Assembly (NCBI GenBank): GCA_900708905.1 | Contig: CAADRB010000041.1 | Location: 693,158 to 757,157, forward strand | From: Hymenolepis diminuta | Lineage: Eukaryota > Platyhelminthes > Cestoda > Cyclophyllidea > Hymenolepididae | Length of the DNA stretch: 64,000 nucleotides | Direction of reading: 5' to 3' | Shown: positions 11,082 to 24,830 of the stretch, piece by piece | Layout: every line of letters starts with the position of its first letter | Numbering within the stretch: the stretch's first letter is position 1 | Made by a program: the position numbers and the translations under genes | Notes under the pieces: model-generated | Database searches by the model: none | Told to the model about the DNA's origin: nothing | What the model saw: only the letters and a program-made list of their open reading frames with translations

Positions 11082-14000
11082 ATCACCTCGGTCATTTAAT
11101 TTATTGCACTTTTACAATCTTCTGCTCTTTCATCAATGAAAAACCCCTTTCCTACCGTCGTCGTCCATTGCCCGGATTTGTGTTCCTTGCATTAAAATTT
11201 CTTGTCAGCTTCCTCTTGTCTTCTCTCTGGTAGTATAAAGTTGATATTACTATGAAGGGGGTTAGGTATCAAGCGCTCACATTAACTAATTGATTAATAG
11301 GAAAAAATATTGCGGACAGAACTCAGCCTAAAATTTAATGGTCAAACCTTAACGATAAGGATTCGTCATATTACTAAGCGGCACGGTGTAATAAAAAGTT
11401 AATAGCTCAATGAATTTATAATTGGAATAATGCAAGATTCCTGAGATATACTGTCGTTTTTTACACTTAGAATAGCTCAGTTATCCTTTATTACACTATC
11501 TTACAGCTTCCTGAATTTCAGTGCCATCTCGCGATTGAAATAATAAGTTTTTACCTTAACCTGAGTAAAAATAATAACGGCTAAGATCAAATCTTGTTGT
11601 ATAAAACCTAACTTTACGTAAATCAGTTTAAATAATATTGATCTTTTGAGATCTCATTAAGTGAGAATCTTTAAGAAGTGCATTTTACAACGGTTGTTTA
11701 AATGAAGCTGAATGAATTGATTTATTGATTTTGGAATAAAATATCCTCAAATTAACTATTAGTTCAGGATTTACAGCAATTTTAGTAAAGCTGCCGCCTC
11801 CATAATGATTGGCAGTTGTTAGTTGTCACTCATTAAAAGAAAATTCACTTGGATTAAAGCCAGTTTCGTGAACAGAAACAACTATGAAACTAATGTTATT
11901 TTAATGAATGACACACTTCAATTTATTTAGGATAGTTGACAATAATTAGAAAGTATTTATAACAGCAAAAAAATTATTTTTGTTTTTAATTGAAGTAATA
12001 GTATCTAGAGGATCTAGTGGGCTCTGTCATGTTCAAATTGCTTTTGTTAATTGTTGTATGAAATTGAAAGCGAATCAAGGGTCTACGACCAATCTATTAT
12101 GCATTAGCAATTGCAAGAAACTCTGATTATCGCTGATCTGAATATATCCAGAAGCCCAGGGATCGAATAATGAATAATACAAAATAAAGTCAACCTCTTA
12201 ATAAAAAGTGAGAATTTAGACATTTATTTAAGCCATTTCTGCCCTCTACTATTTAACATGTTCAGACACTATTCCTTGGTTAAACCTTGCATTTGTTTTG
12301 TTTTAGGATTGCCATGGGTAATTATAATTTTAACAAACTAAAAAATGGCAAAGAATGTCATTCTTGATCATCCCAGTGCTCTTAAGTCTTTTCCGGGTCG
12401 CGTTTAAAAAATCTCATAATCAGTGTATAATCCTTTTCTAAAGCAACGGAAACAATCTGTCCAGTCATTTTGGATTTCGCACGAGTAACATGTTTCTTTA
12501 TAAAATGTAAAGCAAATTTTGAATTTAAATTATTTCAACTTATTCTATTTAAAAATGTAATATATAGCAATATGGCGAATTTTTTCTTTACTTACAATAA
12601 ATTTATTCAATTAATAACTCACTCTAGAATGAATGCAAATTCCCTTTGCTCGTCCTAATATTAATCTCCTTAAAAGAACTCAAAACGCTACTGTTTTTAA
12701 TGCATTTTATTTAAATGAGCCATTGATGAAGAGCGATCTAATTCTGAGGATTTATGTTCGACATTTTTATCTGTATATTTTTCTTGCCTGTTTGTATGAG
12801 TACCGCAATTGGTACCTTAAAGAATCCTAATATCAATAGAATCAAAGTAAGGGTATCTAGGTAGGGGTTCCTAATTTTACTTGAAAAATGGATAAAGGGT
12901 GTGACAATGTTTATTATTGAGTGCGTTTGTATTGATTTTATGATCTCAAGTCCGTTTCTACACAACTTTTCCTATTTAAAATATATAAATGTTTTGTTTT
13001 CTATCACAGTAGATATACTGCGCAGCTATATATTCATTTTCAAGTCTCAGGGACAACTGAATTACTGTTATTATCATTGAGCGAAATCCAGGGGGCTGTG
13101 CAATGTTTACAATGTCTTTGCCAGTCGTTTGTACTTGTTTCTGGCTTTAAGAAAATAAAAATGGATCTAACTACCATGAACCAGTCACTCAATTAATTTG
13201 ACGGGTCATGTATGAATTCACTCAGAATTTCAGCTATCGAATGATAAATGTTTACTTTTGGAACCTTTGGATAATATAAGGTGAATCATACCCTATATGG
13301 GGAATTGGTGGATTTCCAGCTTTAGAACTATTGACATCCTGCTCTTATTATATTCTCTTTTCCGACTCCCCCCCCTCCGTATCATCCCTTATTGGACTGA
13401 TATGTTATTTTTTATATACAATTGCTCTCATTATTATAACTTTTTAAATATGTTTTTCTCACTTCCATGAAAATAATTAAGAGAATTTTCTTTTATTTTG
13501 TCTTCAGGGTTAGTTAATTATTTGACAGACCACATACAATTAGTGCTGTCTGATAGCATTGCATAGCTAAGATCCCACCATGAAGAAATTTAACAAACGG
13601 TTCTAACTTTCCCAAAGTCAGAAGTGAGAAAGGCAAATGAATGGGTGGGTTTTAACAAGCACAGAAATTAGTTTTGTTCTAGAGTATCTGCTTTTAACTC
13701 AGTTTTAATAAGCATTCCATAGTGTCTGTAAAAATAAAATGTGGTGGTACGATAAACAATGACTTCCGGATTTAAGATAGATACGTACACGGCAGCAAAG
13801 GAAGAAAATAATAATCAGAAATTAGACCGAAAATATGTTATTGTGACTTTCTGTGCTTCAGTGTCATTGGTTTAAATATTCATCGCTTTAGTGTATAATG
13901 ATCCGTAGACGATTAGCAAAAGATTATCTTGTAGGAAACACGTTGATGAAGATATTTGTCTTATGTTACAGTAAATTATTTTATCGTACTGATGGAAAAC

Positions 14001-16264
14001 TGTGATTAAGGGACGCTGAACTTTTTTAGCCGACTCGTATAATTCTACAACATTTTTTGTGCGGTCAGTCCTTTATGAATGCTGATTTGAAGCATAAAAC
14101 AATTCTATAATGTTTATTGAACGTTGTGATTGATTTTCATTGCTCATTTGTCATCAATGGATGATAGATCACTTCGCATAATTCATCATTCGAGCTGTCT
14201 CACATCCTTAAAAGTGCACTTCTAAATTACAGAAGAGAATTTGCTTTTGAACCACCGTCAAATCTGATACACCCTCTTTGTGGGGAGAATTTTTGCGGAG
14301 AGCAACATTACTTATAATGTTCTTATGAATTCAACGTATCACCAAAGCATTCAATACTTCTAGAGATGAATTATGGGCACTTTCTGAGACATTATGCATG
14401 ATTTTATGAGTCATCCTGTCACTTGCAACGATTGAATTTTTTTAATGAACCAGAAAAGTGGCTCACAAAATTAAAATTTGTAGACTTCATAAAAAATAAA
14501 ATTGTTGGAAAAAATTAATTAGAAATTTAGGCAAAAATATCTTACTCCAATGCCGTTTGTCCGCATTAGTGTCGTACAGCTTATCAAACTATTAATACTG
14601 AGTTTAACTACAATATTCCTAAGAAAAATACTTCTCTTAAGATTCAAAAGAGAGAATAGATATCTACTGAAACTATCAGGTAGTATTATAATTCGAAACT
14701 TGTATGAACGCTTTATTAAAATAAACGTTAATTTTGATGAAGGATGTGATTATCTGAAAAATAAAATAAAATTTCAGCAAATTTTAACGTCTTAGACCAA
14801 CACATTCTGATGTCCTGTTCTCTTCAATGGTTACAATTTTTATTAATATCTCGTAAAGGAAACATTTCAGCAGCGTTAGAAAATTAAATCCCGGAGCATG
14901 TGCTGTTTGGACTCATTTTCAGCCAAGAAATATCAGTCTGTTTCCTCTTTTATTAGAATCGGACGTTCCACTATCATTGGCAAATCTTTGATGATACATT
15001 CTCACTGATGATTGTTCTACATTCATTTTGATGATGTCCAACACTCAAAACTCGCAAGTTACAACTGACGTACATGAGTTGTTCAGTTGAAATTTCCCAC
15101 TAAAGGATTTCCAAAAATGAAGTTTCATAGTGGAAAACCCATAATCACGAAACCCGCTCGATTATTTTTTTCCAAACCCCTAAATTGGATGGTTAACTTA
15201 TCTGAACATCATTTAGTTGTCATAGGCTCTTAAAAATTACTTATGATATTGTTGATACAAGTTCGGAATTTGCTCAACGATCATTTTTATGGTTATTAAC
15301 TCAGTTGCATGTCTTTTGTACTACAATTTATTGAATCAATTCATTAGATTTATTACGAAAATTATTAAGTTTAAAATTTGTGTGTGATTTATAACTTCAG
15401 AGCTAATTTTTCTTTTGATTTAAACCGTTAAAACGGTGGACACTGCAACGATTCGTCACCCGAAATCTGCAAACCATTTGGTGATAGTTAAGCCAAACAT
15501 CATATTGTTGCTTCCATCATATGGAACTTATTGGCACTATTACTGCCGATGGCGTTGTGAAAAGTTTTTACAAATTTTAATCATAAGGTAATATCTACGC
15601 GTGTAAAATGGCGAAATAATCCAGTAAAGTAAAAAAGGAGGCATCGAAAAGCAGTGTACGGATATCAAGTGCCCAACTTTATTTGAATTCTGGAGGTATT
15701 AATTTTCCCACTTTCCAAAAAAGTTTTTTCTCAATTTGCTAAGGTCAAATGTATGAAGGATCAACTATTATGACTTGAACTTTGAATTTCTGAATGTATT
15801 CGTGTCACTGATATTCAGAGCCTGTTGATCAGTTAATTTAATAAAATCAAGAAGCGTTTATTAATGAAACTAAATCAAATCGTTATTTTGATGAAAGCTT
15901 GTTAGATTTTTAGATTTTGATCTTCACAACTAACAATAGTTTAAAAATTTATGCGCATTCACTCTAATTTCTCGAGATTTTAGCTATAACGATTGGCTCC
16001 AAATGAATCTCAACTGCAGCTCATTAGAATGACTTTCCTTATATACCTATAAGTTTGGTATTGATCACGAAGTGCCAGAGAGGCTCTCAGATTTTATGGG
16101 ATCAATTTTAACTTATATATATTTAGTGATGTGAGTGATCAGCTGCACTGGTTAATTTTGGTCGACAAGAAGGATGGTAGAAAATGATTTTATTAAGAGG
16201 TAAGCTCTACTATTATCCCCTAAAATATTACAATATAATTTAAATTGTGGGAGTAGAAAGTTTA

Positions 16265-16345
16265 ATAAACGATAAAGGGGAAAGGATCAATGGTATTGAG
16301 AGCAAAATCTTCGTATCTAAGAGTCTTAATTCACTTAATTTTTGG
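16265..16345 (+). repeat. Dispersed repeat copy, similar to 41885-41975
   Basis: A purine-rich run (gataaaggggaaaggatcaa) is followed by gagagcaa, then tatctaagagtcttaatt and cttgggat-like sequence. The same order with roughly two thirds identity is seen at 41885-41975 (gggaaggaaattaaaaag, gagagcaa, tatcaaagagtcttaatt). Similarity was judged by eye. Confidence 0.35.
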
Positions 16346-18395
16346 GATTGGGTTGTACAATAGGCAGTTTGCGTTACAATCTTCAGATCTCATGATTCGT
16401 CCCATAGATTACAGCAATTGGTTGTCTGCGATGCCCATTGCTTGTCAAACAGTTTTTATAATCAAAGAAGGGCAGTCTTGGCAGTTAATTTTCGATTTTT
16501 GTCCAATGGTTACGAAGGCAAAACGTACTTAGATGATATTCAGCAGCTTAAAGCTTTAGTATAAAAGAGATGAGAAGCTAAAAATTTTCCCTTTCCGGAG
16601 CTCTGAAATACAGTCATTATACTAAAGTAGAGTGCTGTAGAAACTTTCCATTAAAAGGCGTGAGTAGTATTCTATTAATGTCGTGTATTTTCACCCACGA
16701 ATTTTATTATTCCCTGATTCGATCTCATTAGGATATGCTAAACAAAACTTATGAAATGTAGATCATTCTTTTGCAAACAGATTAATTTTTAAGAAGATTA
16801 GCCTATGATTTGAATTAATAAAAAAGGAAAAATTACTTTGAATAATTATTGCAAATAAATTCCATTAAAAGGCCATTGCGCATTCAACTGAAAGATATGA
16901 ATGCAATTAATTTTTGAGTTCAGTTTTGTAATTCAATAATAATAGTTTTAAAACACATTGAATGGCATTAATTCAGACAGCTATTGGTAAAATGTATAAC
17001 TATTTCTGAAATGGTACACCTAATATGTTCTGGCACGAATTTGAAATCGCCGTTCTACGGTTGGTGCATAAGCGGTAACTTGATATGATGTTTAATTGCT
17101 TTATCTTTGCTTAATTACATTAAAATTAGCGTGCAAGTAGTATGTTAGTAATTGGCATCTTTAATTTGCACAAGTCTGAGTGCGCTTGGAATATTACTCT
17201 AGCCCAAACAACGCCTATAATTAAAATTCTACAGATACAAAAACGCCGTCTGAAACTTATCTGTTCTACTTGTGCCAAGAGAAATAGATACATGATACTT
17301 AGTTTTAAAGGAACCAGTATTCACGTTTGTGGAACATAATGTTAAAGATAGATTACGTAATTTAATGAAAAGCAAGCTAACATACACCTAACATATGAGA
17401 TAAAATTTAAATTAAATGGTCCAAAAAAATATACTTTATCATTAATCCTGTGGTTCATTGATACCGCCCAAGAACAAAGTCACTTAAACTCAAACATTCC
17501 CTTTTCAAGCGAAAGAATTTTGATAGTTTACTTTATGTAGCTCATTCTATTTTTTTACCGAGTATCGCTCAAACTAAGGTAATAACAGATTTGCATATGA
17601 AGAAGTAATTGAGCGTCCTTCCTCCTTCTTCCCTTTAAATCTATTTATGTTTTTTACGTCTTTCCTAATCAAAATAACTTGCATTTTATCAATCTCGTCC
17701 TATCGGATCGTTTATGAGTTTGTTCAAACAAAAACTTGAATTCACCGGATTGTTTTGTCATTCTTTTTAATAAAAGCATGTATTTTAGACTTTTGTAAAA
17801 AGCTTAAATATATATGTAAATACATATGCACACCGTCGTTAAAATGATTGACAAATGATTATTTTACTTTTTATAGAAATTATAACCAGAAAGCAAATTT
17901 AGAGAAGGAAATGAGAAGCTTTTTTATTAAATGGACGTTGATGACTATTACAAAGTTAAGATATACGTTTAGTGCGGTTGAAATTTGAATGATTTCCACT
18001 ATTTCTCTTTCGTTTGCATCAACTTTTCCATTTGATTTGATTTCTCTATTAAAAATTTCACATTCACGTGTATTTTATTTTTGACACGATTTATAGATAA
18101 GCCCTTTTTACATTTTTGGAGCTTCTATAAATAACTCGTTTTTTATTTAATAATTTAAATGCAGCCAAGGGTGGAGGTTCTATAATAAGCAATTTTTGAT
18201 ACCTTAACTATTAACGAGCTGATTTCAGCATCACGCTTTCTAGAACATTCCAAGTGTTACTCCTGACAACGAAGGCTTAACTTATTCACTTAACTATTTA
18301 TTCACTACTAATAACTGTTTATCTCATTCCATCGAATGGTCATATCAAAAATATGATTTCAATGGCGAATATGTGGCTTTTGATATAATACTTAC

Positions 18396-18703
18396 CAAGG
18401 AATGGGAAGATTGTAAAATTGCGGGGTCTTGCTACTAAAACGAATGACGCATGCATGACACAAATTGCTAAAGGCGTCACATTCACCATAAGGCCTTCAT
18501 GGTTTGATAATTTGGGTGTGTTCCATTTAGTCAAAACTAGGCTCTCAGACACTTTGATAAGAGTAGTAGATATTGAATGGCAAGGACAAATGCCTGTGAT
18601 TATCTGCGATTTCGCAATTCCTCGTTTCATAAATCGGTTTATGCACCTGAATTTACCAATTTTAAAGGATTGGATAGTGGCACTCCTTTTGTCTTTTGAT
18701 TAA
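18396..18703. other. Coding-like island, strand ambiguous
   Basis: Both strands are open here for about 80-100 codons in a GC-richer patch. On the minus strand a frame ends at an excellent donor (CCTTG|gtaagtatt, exon edge 18396), with possible acceptors at atcacag or atcgcag near 18590-18605; it encodes a segment with KVSESLVLTKWNTPKL and a hydrophobic part. On the plus strand the frame 18389-18703 is open to a TAA and encodes KLRGLATKTNDACMTQIAKG followed by a DIEWQGQMPVIICDF-type stretch. I favour the minus strand because of the donor. Neither product is recognised. Confidence 0.3.
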
Positions 18704-20295
18704 AAGAGCTTTTATTTGGCTTAAACTGCAATGATTTTATACTTCATCCTAGGTGAACTCCAATTGTTAATAAAAAAACTGTTTTATTAAATAACAGCTT
18801 ATCCTCTCTTTACAGTTTGTACTGTTTGTGCCCAGTTGTCTTTGATCCATTGACCCTAATATTAAATATAACTCAAAATTAACCGCAACATTTTATTTAT
18901 CTACGTGATTGGGTTCAGTAACATGTAATTACTTTATCTGTTTGTAATTTAATTTTTTTGTTATAAATTATTCCTTATAATTTTTGGCGTTCTAGGTCAA
19001 CTCCCAAAATGCTCGAATTCTGCTACCAGACTTCAAAATTATTATTTCATGTTTAACTATTATCTAACATCAAGAGTAATAGGAAAGATTTATTAACAAT
19101 AGGTCTACCGAATCTCAAATGAAACATTGCATCAACTTGCACTGGAATTTCATTGGCTTCTTTGAGGGTCATTAGTATCGTATTAGGTAAATGCGTTTCA
19201 TATATGAAGAACTTGAATGAATCAACTCAAAGTAATTGTTCAGTGCACCAATGCGGTAATGTCATTTAAATTTAATTTTGTGTAATAAGACTAAATTTAA
19301 ATGAACTTCGAATAGAAGAATCTCTTTTTTAAATTGACGCGTTTTGAAACACAGCTTTATGACTTTTAATCAAATAAAAACGCAAAATGAAGTTTACGTT
19401 ACATACTTAGTATTACATTTGCAGCCTAAATATTGATATGATAACTCAGAGTAAGACAAAAATCATTACAAGTTTTTATTTGGGGAAAGCGACTGAAATC
19501 GGCTAACAGTAATTATAATAACTTCTAAAGGGAAGGTTATCGAAGTGATACTGGGAGTAAAGAGTATGTATCAATAAGTCTTACTACCTTTGATTTTTGG
19601 ATTCTGTTTTTGCAATATTTATTCGATGGGTGATTCAAATTCCAAAGTTCATCACCTGAATTATTGGGATTAATAATGTTTTCTTCCACGAAATGATGGC
19701 TGATTAATTGCGTTGGGCGATCTTGTCACTCTCATTTTTTCCTGCATATGACGAGAAAACAGAATAACCTTACACATTATTTACCAACTTACACAATTTT
19801 AGCACAGCACAGCTGATATAACTAAAATTTTAGCTTGACAGAGCTGAATCAGCTCAAACTCTAACTTACATCAAGAAGGGCGATCGATATATCCTCGAGC
19901 TCTTTTATAATTTCAGAGCATGAGTTTTACAATTTTGTGAATTATTTCAGGTACCCTTTCATCGGGGTTAAGCAGTCGCAAACTATCATTTCCCTAATTT
20001 TGTAGATATAATAACCTTTTGTTAACTAATGTTAAAATGATGTCGCCATTTAATTAATTCTCAACTCCTTTATATAATTCCCTAAGTATGTTTAATGAAA
20101 ATATGGCAGCGATTTATTTGAATCGAACAATAATCCAAATGGGTCATGAAAATGCATTAGAAACCGAAATTTAATTAGTCACATTTAATGTATCTCCACT
20201 CTCTAACATTGACTGTTAGTAACTAGTATTAATTTTATCGATGCTGATTTAATAATATTATTAGCAGAAAGCAAAAATAAGACTTAGTAAGTTTT

Positions 20296-20327
20296 AAGTA
20301 ACTCACTAAGTGAGTTTTAAGTTACTT
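20296..20327. repeat. Nested palindrome / alternative hairpin
   Basis: AACTCACT-A-AGTGAGTT (20300-20316) is a perfect 8-bp inverted repeat with a one-base centre, and AAGTAACT (20296-20303) also pairs with AGTTACTT (20320-20327). The two stems are mutually exclusive. It lies in noncoding AT-rich DNA. Confidence 0.6.
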
Positions 20328-21771
20328 GAACCATAATTTTGTTATCAAGATTACAAGCACATTTTTAAAATTATTACCAATCAGAAATTTTAAATATATA
20401 ATTGGTGCTTATCGCATCATACAACATCAACAAACTGAAAATCGCTTTTTCATGCCTATTTGGAAAAGAAATATATAATTTTATTTAGTTTATTTTTATA
20501 GAGTGATTGATAAGTAATTCCTCATAGAAAGCTCCAAAAAGTTATCAAATTGGTAAGGAGGTCAAAAATCACTTGTTGGAGTGCAGAAATGTTGATGTCT
20601 CACTTTAATTCCAGAGGTCATTGACAATCATCATGCGAAGCTCAAGACCTCAGATTCTATAACGGGGTCCAATAAAAGTTTAAGAAATTTTAAGTGAATG
20701 TTTGAATATAAATCGTGTTTAAAATAAAATCTCCGGCAAAACTATAAGATGAGAAGTTACTGTTAGATCTTTCTTTGTAATTACTAATTCAAACTAATGC
20801 AATATCATAAATTTATATTTAAATGCGGATTTTTGCTGGCAAAGAAGACGAAAAATCATCTGATTTATGAAATTCTTGCAAATATGAAGTGTTATGAATG
20901 AACACAAATAAGAATTTGTCTCTAATTTGAAAGTGAAATCGTCTAATTTAACGCCACTGTACATTTTGTATCATCCCTGTGCCCGTCGTTCTATTTTAAT
21001 TGTATCCTGTCTCGATGAGTACTGGGTGCAACTGCAAATTTGTTCAGCCCTGCAACTTCTCAGACTTCAGAACGCTTCACATTTAGCCACCTCTCTTGTT
21101 AATCAGACTTAAACAAAGCCGCTGGTCACCTATACCATTGTATTGATCTCGAGACCTCTGACTTGGCAAGCTTGCATTTTGACTACCGTTTCACCTAGCA
21201 CTCAGCTTTTATTACTTTTATCTACCTTCCCACATTTCAGCATAACCATGTACATCCCTAAACTCTTTCATCTTGTTTGTGAAATACAATACAAAATATA
21301 GTAAATGATCTATAATCACAAATACTTAGGTATTTGATGGCAATTAATTGGAGATAGCAAAATTTTCTGAGTTCCAAAATTATTAGGATCAAATTTGGAT
21401 TCATAGATTGGTTAGTGGTGAAACGAATTTCTACATTATAAACTAAGTAAAAACACGAAGATTGCATTCTGAAGATATCTCAATTACTCTCGAAAAATTC
21501 TTGCCATTCTATTGGTTGCTTAAATAAAAAAGACATAGGTCATGTGCATGTTTGAGTTTGGCTGAGGACTCTCGCAAGAAATAAGTTATGATTTAATTAT
21601 TCTCTAAACATCTGTATTCTTGCTTACGACAAAGACACCAAAAAGGAATCCAATTGTGAGGCGATTTAGTGATTATTTATATATAGACATTCCATGAAAA
21701 CAAAACATGATGAAAATTTCAGTAATATAGTGGTACTGAAAAAAGCACGATAAAGGTCCTCACAAGATACA

Positions 21772-22767
21772 CTAGGAGTAAAATGGTACTCTGGGCTGCG
21801 GAACTTTGAGAAAAGGTGTGTAGAAGGTTAGTGAACGAGGTTTTACAGGACGAACAACAACTGTCTCTTCAGAGTAATCTGAGTAGTCATATTCATAACC
21901 GGATGAAGATTCATCTTGGTAATCATCGTCGACATATTCGGGCTCCTCCGAGATTCTGCTTCGGCTATAGTAGAACGATTCTGGATGCTTTGGTGGATAT
22001 CCACTTCGCATACCACGAATTTGTTGATCGTTAACACTGCTAGAATCATCGTCAGCATACCCCTCGTTGAACATAGTCGATCGACTCTTTCTACTAAAAG
22101 GAGCCTCGGACTCCCTTCCCGTCATTCCTCCATGTCGGATATTTGACTTTCGTTTCGGATATTGATTTCCATAGTTATCTTCAGTGTGAGGACCGTAATT
22201 ATAATTGATATCGAAAGTTTGATTTCTGGAGAATTCAGATGGTGCTAAACTGGAGTTTTTAGTAGGAGTATCTCCGTATATACTGTGAGTTTTTCCCGCC
22301 TCAGATTTTCTTTTTGGCCTATCGTCTGTTTCTTCTGTTGTAGTCTCAGTAGTCACTGTAGACTCCACTGCAGGCTGTGCTTTATGCTTTTTGCTACGTA
22401 TTGTTTTGTCCTCCAAATATTCGAGCAATTTATTTCGATTCACTTCATCCGTAACAGTGATTTGATAACAAGTCTTTTTCCCTTTAGATTTAGTCATAAA
22501 TCGTATTAATTCCGGTGAACCGTCAACTTGTGGTACATCATCAAGTATGGTATACTCGATTATCTTTTTAGGTCGTTTTTTCCCGGCTGGAAAGAACTGA
22601 ATCCCATCATTGAACACTTTAATATCCATTACTTTGTCACTTTTGAAGTCCTTTAATTCCGTCTTCACCTTGTAGGCCTTGGGTTTGAAGGTGGGGACTT
22701 GGAAGAGGCATATTTCGGGCTCCTCACTGTCCTTTCTACTTTTACTCTTACCTCGCTTCGATGACAT
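21772..22767 (-). CDS. PH-like domain protein B
   Basis: Uninterrupted 331-codon gene; the start is the ATG at 22767 (MSSKRGKSKSRKDSEE). The 13 codons upstream lack another ATG and the leader is short. Residues 1-16 are highly basic/polar. Residues about 18-122 form a PH-like module with strands around KVKTELKDFKSDKVMDIKVF, DGIQFFPAG, EYTILDD, IRFMTK and CYQITV, closed by a helix (NRNKLLEYLED). Residues 123-331 are a disordered tail: Thr-rich (137-146), basic Arg/Ser pieces, then an acidic Tyr/Asp/Ser stretch (276-299), and a C terminus KVPQPRVPFYS. The final RVPFY is shared with gene C. No introns, signal peptide or membrane segment are seen. Family assignment (trematode PH-like) is by fold pattern and recall; ligand and cellular site are unknown. 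Gene A lies 12 kb to the left in the same orientation. Confidence 0.85.
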   Translation of the reverse strand: MSSKRGKSKSRKDSEEPEICLFQVPTFKPKAYKVKTELKDFKSDKVMDIKVFNDGIQFFPAGKKRPKKIIEYTILDDVPQVDGSPELIRFMTKSKGKKTCYQITVTDEVNRNKLLEYLEDKTIRSKKHKAQPAVESTVTTETTTEETDDRPKRKSEAGKTHSIYGDTPTKNSSLAPSEFSRNQTFDINYNYGPHTEDNYGNQYPKRKSNIRHGGMTGRESEAPFSRKSRSTMFNEGYADDDSSSVNDQQIRGMRSGYPPKHPESFYYSRSRISEEPEYVDDDYQDESSSGYEYDYSDYSEETVVVRPVKPRSLTFYTPFLKVPQPRVPFYS

Positions 22768-22835
22768 TTTGTTATGAGAATGCCTCAAACATATTTGGTA
22801 ATTCACATCTGCAATATGCGCCTAAAATGCCTACA

Positions 22836-22870
22836 CTTATAAGTGATTTTATTGGTTAGTTGAAACCAAT
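22836..22870 (-). promoter_or_regulatory. Core promoter of PH-like gene B (paired CCAAT and TATA)
   Basis: Minus strand: CTTATAAG (22836-22843) lies 69 bases upstream of the ATG, with AACCAAT just upstream (CCAAT at 22851-22855). A second CCAAT on the plus strand at 22866-22870 makes an inverted pair, ATTGGTT-n6-AACCAAT. This resembles the boxes upstream of genes A and C. Confidence 0.45.
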
Positions 22871-24756
22871 CAGGTATGTACTTTCTCTACTTAGTGATTT
22901 CAACTTTTGAATGTGCGCTATTCCTGAGATTTTGCCGTTCTCACATGATTTCCTATTCGCGCCAGAGCAAAGGTACTCACTTATTGATTCAATGGCAGAT
23001 TTATGGAATACTGTCGACTATTTTTTCTGTTTATTCGTAATGCACATGTATCTAATACAATTAAATTTCTAATCTCATAAAATCTGGAAATGTTGGTTCC
23101 TGAGAACAAATTCTTGGGGACTTCATATAATTAATAATTACCTCAAAACTAATTCAATTTTTGTCACAATCTTGCTTTCCAGGTAATATTAGCAAAAATT
23201 AAAATATAGAATCGAGAATTAAAATTTCATGCTTTGTTAAAATATCTTAGATTCACTTCATTTTAATTTTACATTTAGTAGGAATGTATGAGTGTACTTT
23301 TTTATTTTTTACCAATGTAGCTGCTTTATTCTACTTGATAAGAAATATTCAATATGTGGATGTTTATATTCGCATTATGGTGATTCAGCTCAAAAAGTCT
23401 ATGCTAAGCTCAAACTCTTTCCCTCTCCCTCCCCCCGGCTTGACTCCAATTTGCTCCGTCATTGAATGCGGACTCATTCATTGTTTAACCATTTTATTAA
23501 CCCAATATGGCGTACTCATGTATTCACACGTCTTATAACGTTGGATTCTGAGATAGCACTTTAGTCATCCTAAGTTTTACTATTAACAGTTTGATGAATA
23601 GGATATCCCGTTAGCAGAAAAAACTTTAATCCTAGACCTCAACACAACCTGTAACTGACAATCCAAAGTCGAAAATCTAACGCAGTGTTTTGTATTCCGT
23701 ATAATTTTGTTGGTCACAGCAATCACTATTGTGAATTGGCTCATCAGTATTCTTGATAACATTAAAACACATTAATACCTAGCCTAAACGGTTTCAAAAA
23801 TCCATGACACATATAAACTTGTCTTAAACATATAGGTTCTGTCTATTCTTTTCCTAATGAATAAGACATATTTGAGTACATTTTATTCGAAATATTGTAT
23901 TGGTCCGTCCTAACCGGACACCGAGTGAAGCAGTCACAGATGAGGTAGTGGTTTTAGATTCACCTTTAATGCATATGAAATATATTCTTTTACATTTTAA
24001 GCCACCATGCTTGTTCCTAATTAGGAAATAGAGATAGATTTATCTGGTAACATCACCAACCAGCTTGGAACACGCAGACTAATACGGGCATAAAATGGAC
24101 CAGGGAGATGCTGGGATCAGAGATATACCCAACCATAACCCCAAGTTGTAAGAGACGGAAATAGTCGTCATTATAAGGTGTTTGCATCTTCTCACTGTTG
24201 CACACTTAAATACTTTTTGGTTCACGTTTATATATTTCTTTTTATTATAGGCCTCTAAATCCTCTCCTTCTATCTTTGTCTTGTCTAAAAAATGTAGTCT
24301 AATGAATCCTTATTTGATTCTTTCTTCCTCTATGAAATACATTGCCATTGCTAATTCAGTAAGAGCTACCTGATTCGATGGTTATTAGTTATCGTTCTAT
24401 AAATATCTAAAAATATAATCAAAAGTGTTTAATTCCAGAAACCTTATGATGCTTAAGAGGATTCCTTCGCATTTAAAGCACTGTATGATTCATATTAGAA
24501 ACGTAATAGTCATATACTTTCAGACTTATGATATAAGTAGTAAAATTATTATTGGGTAATATAAATAGGAAAACTCAATTTTTTGAATCGGATAATTGCT
24601 CATATGCCTTACTACAGCCAAACGATACTTTAAAGCATCATTGATTTGGACATAAACATTATGTGCATGAACTGGGAAATACTACTTTATTACAATGGCT
24701 ATAAACTCCAATGACTTAAAATATTCAATCTCAATATTCAATTCCTATTGATGGAT

Positions 24757-24830
24757 TTGGTGCGGAATTGGTTAGCGCTTTCCGCTGACAACCGAGATAT
24801 CTAAATTTTTAAGTCTCCAACCTCGAAGTT
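24757..24830 (+). repeat. tRNA-like / SINE fragment
   Basis: The run TTGGTGCGGAATTGGTTAGCGC matches the D-arm and A box of a tRNA (TGG...GGTTAGCGC), followed by a degenerate anticodon-arm-like segment. No canonical GGTTCRA T arm follows, so this is a decayed tRNA-derived element, not a functional gene. tRNA-derived SINEs are known in schistosomes. Confidence 0.4.

Larger units (their letters stand above)
9894..21771. other. AT-rich noncoding stretch with a few coding-like islands
   Basis: Separates PH-like genes A and B. Apart from the islands listed separately (10887-11081, the repeat near 16.3 kb, 18396-18703 and the palindrome at 20.3 kb) I see only AT-rich DNA with short chance frames. 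A somewhat GC-richer, pyrimidine-rich patch at 20930-21250 has no recognisable protein. Confidence 0.5.
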
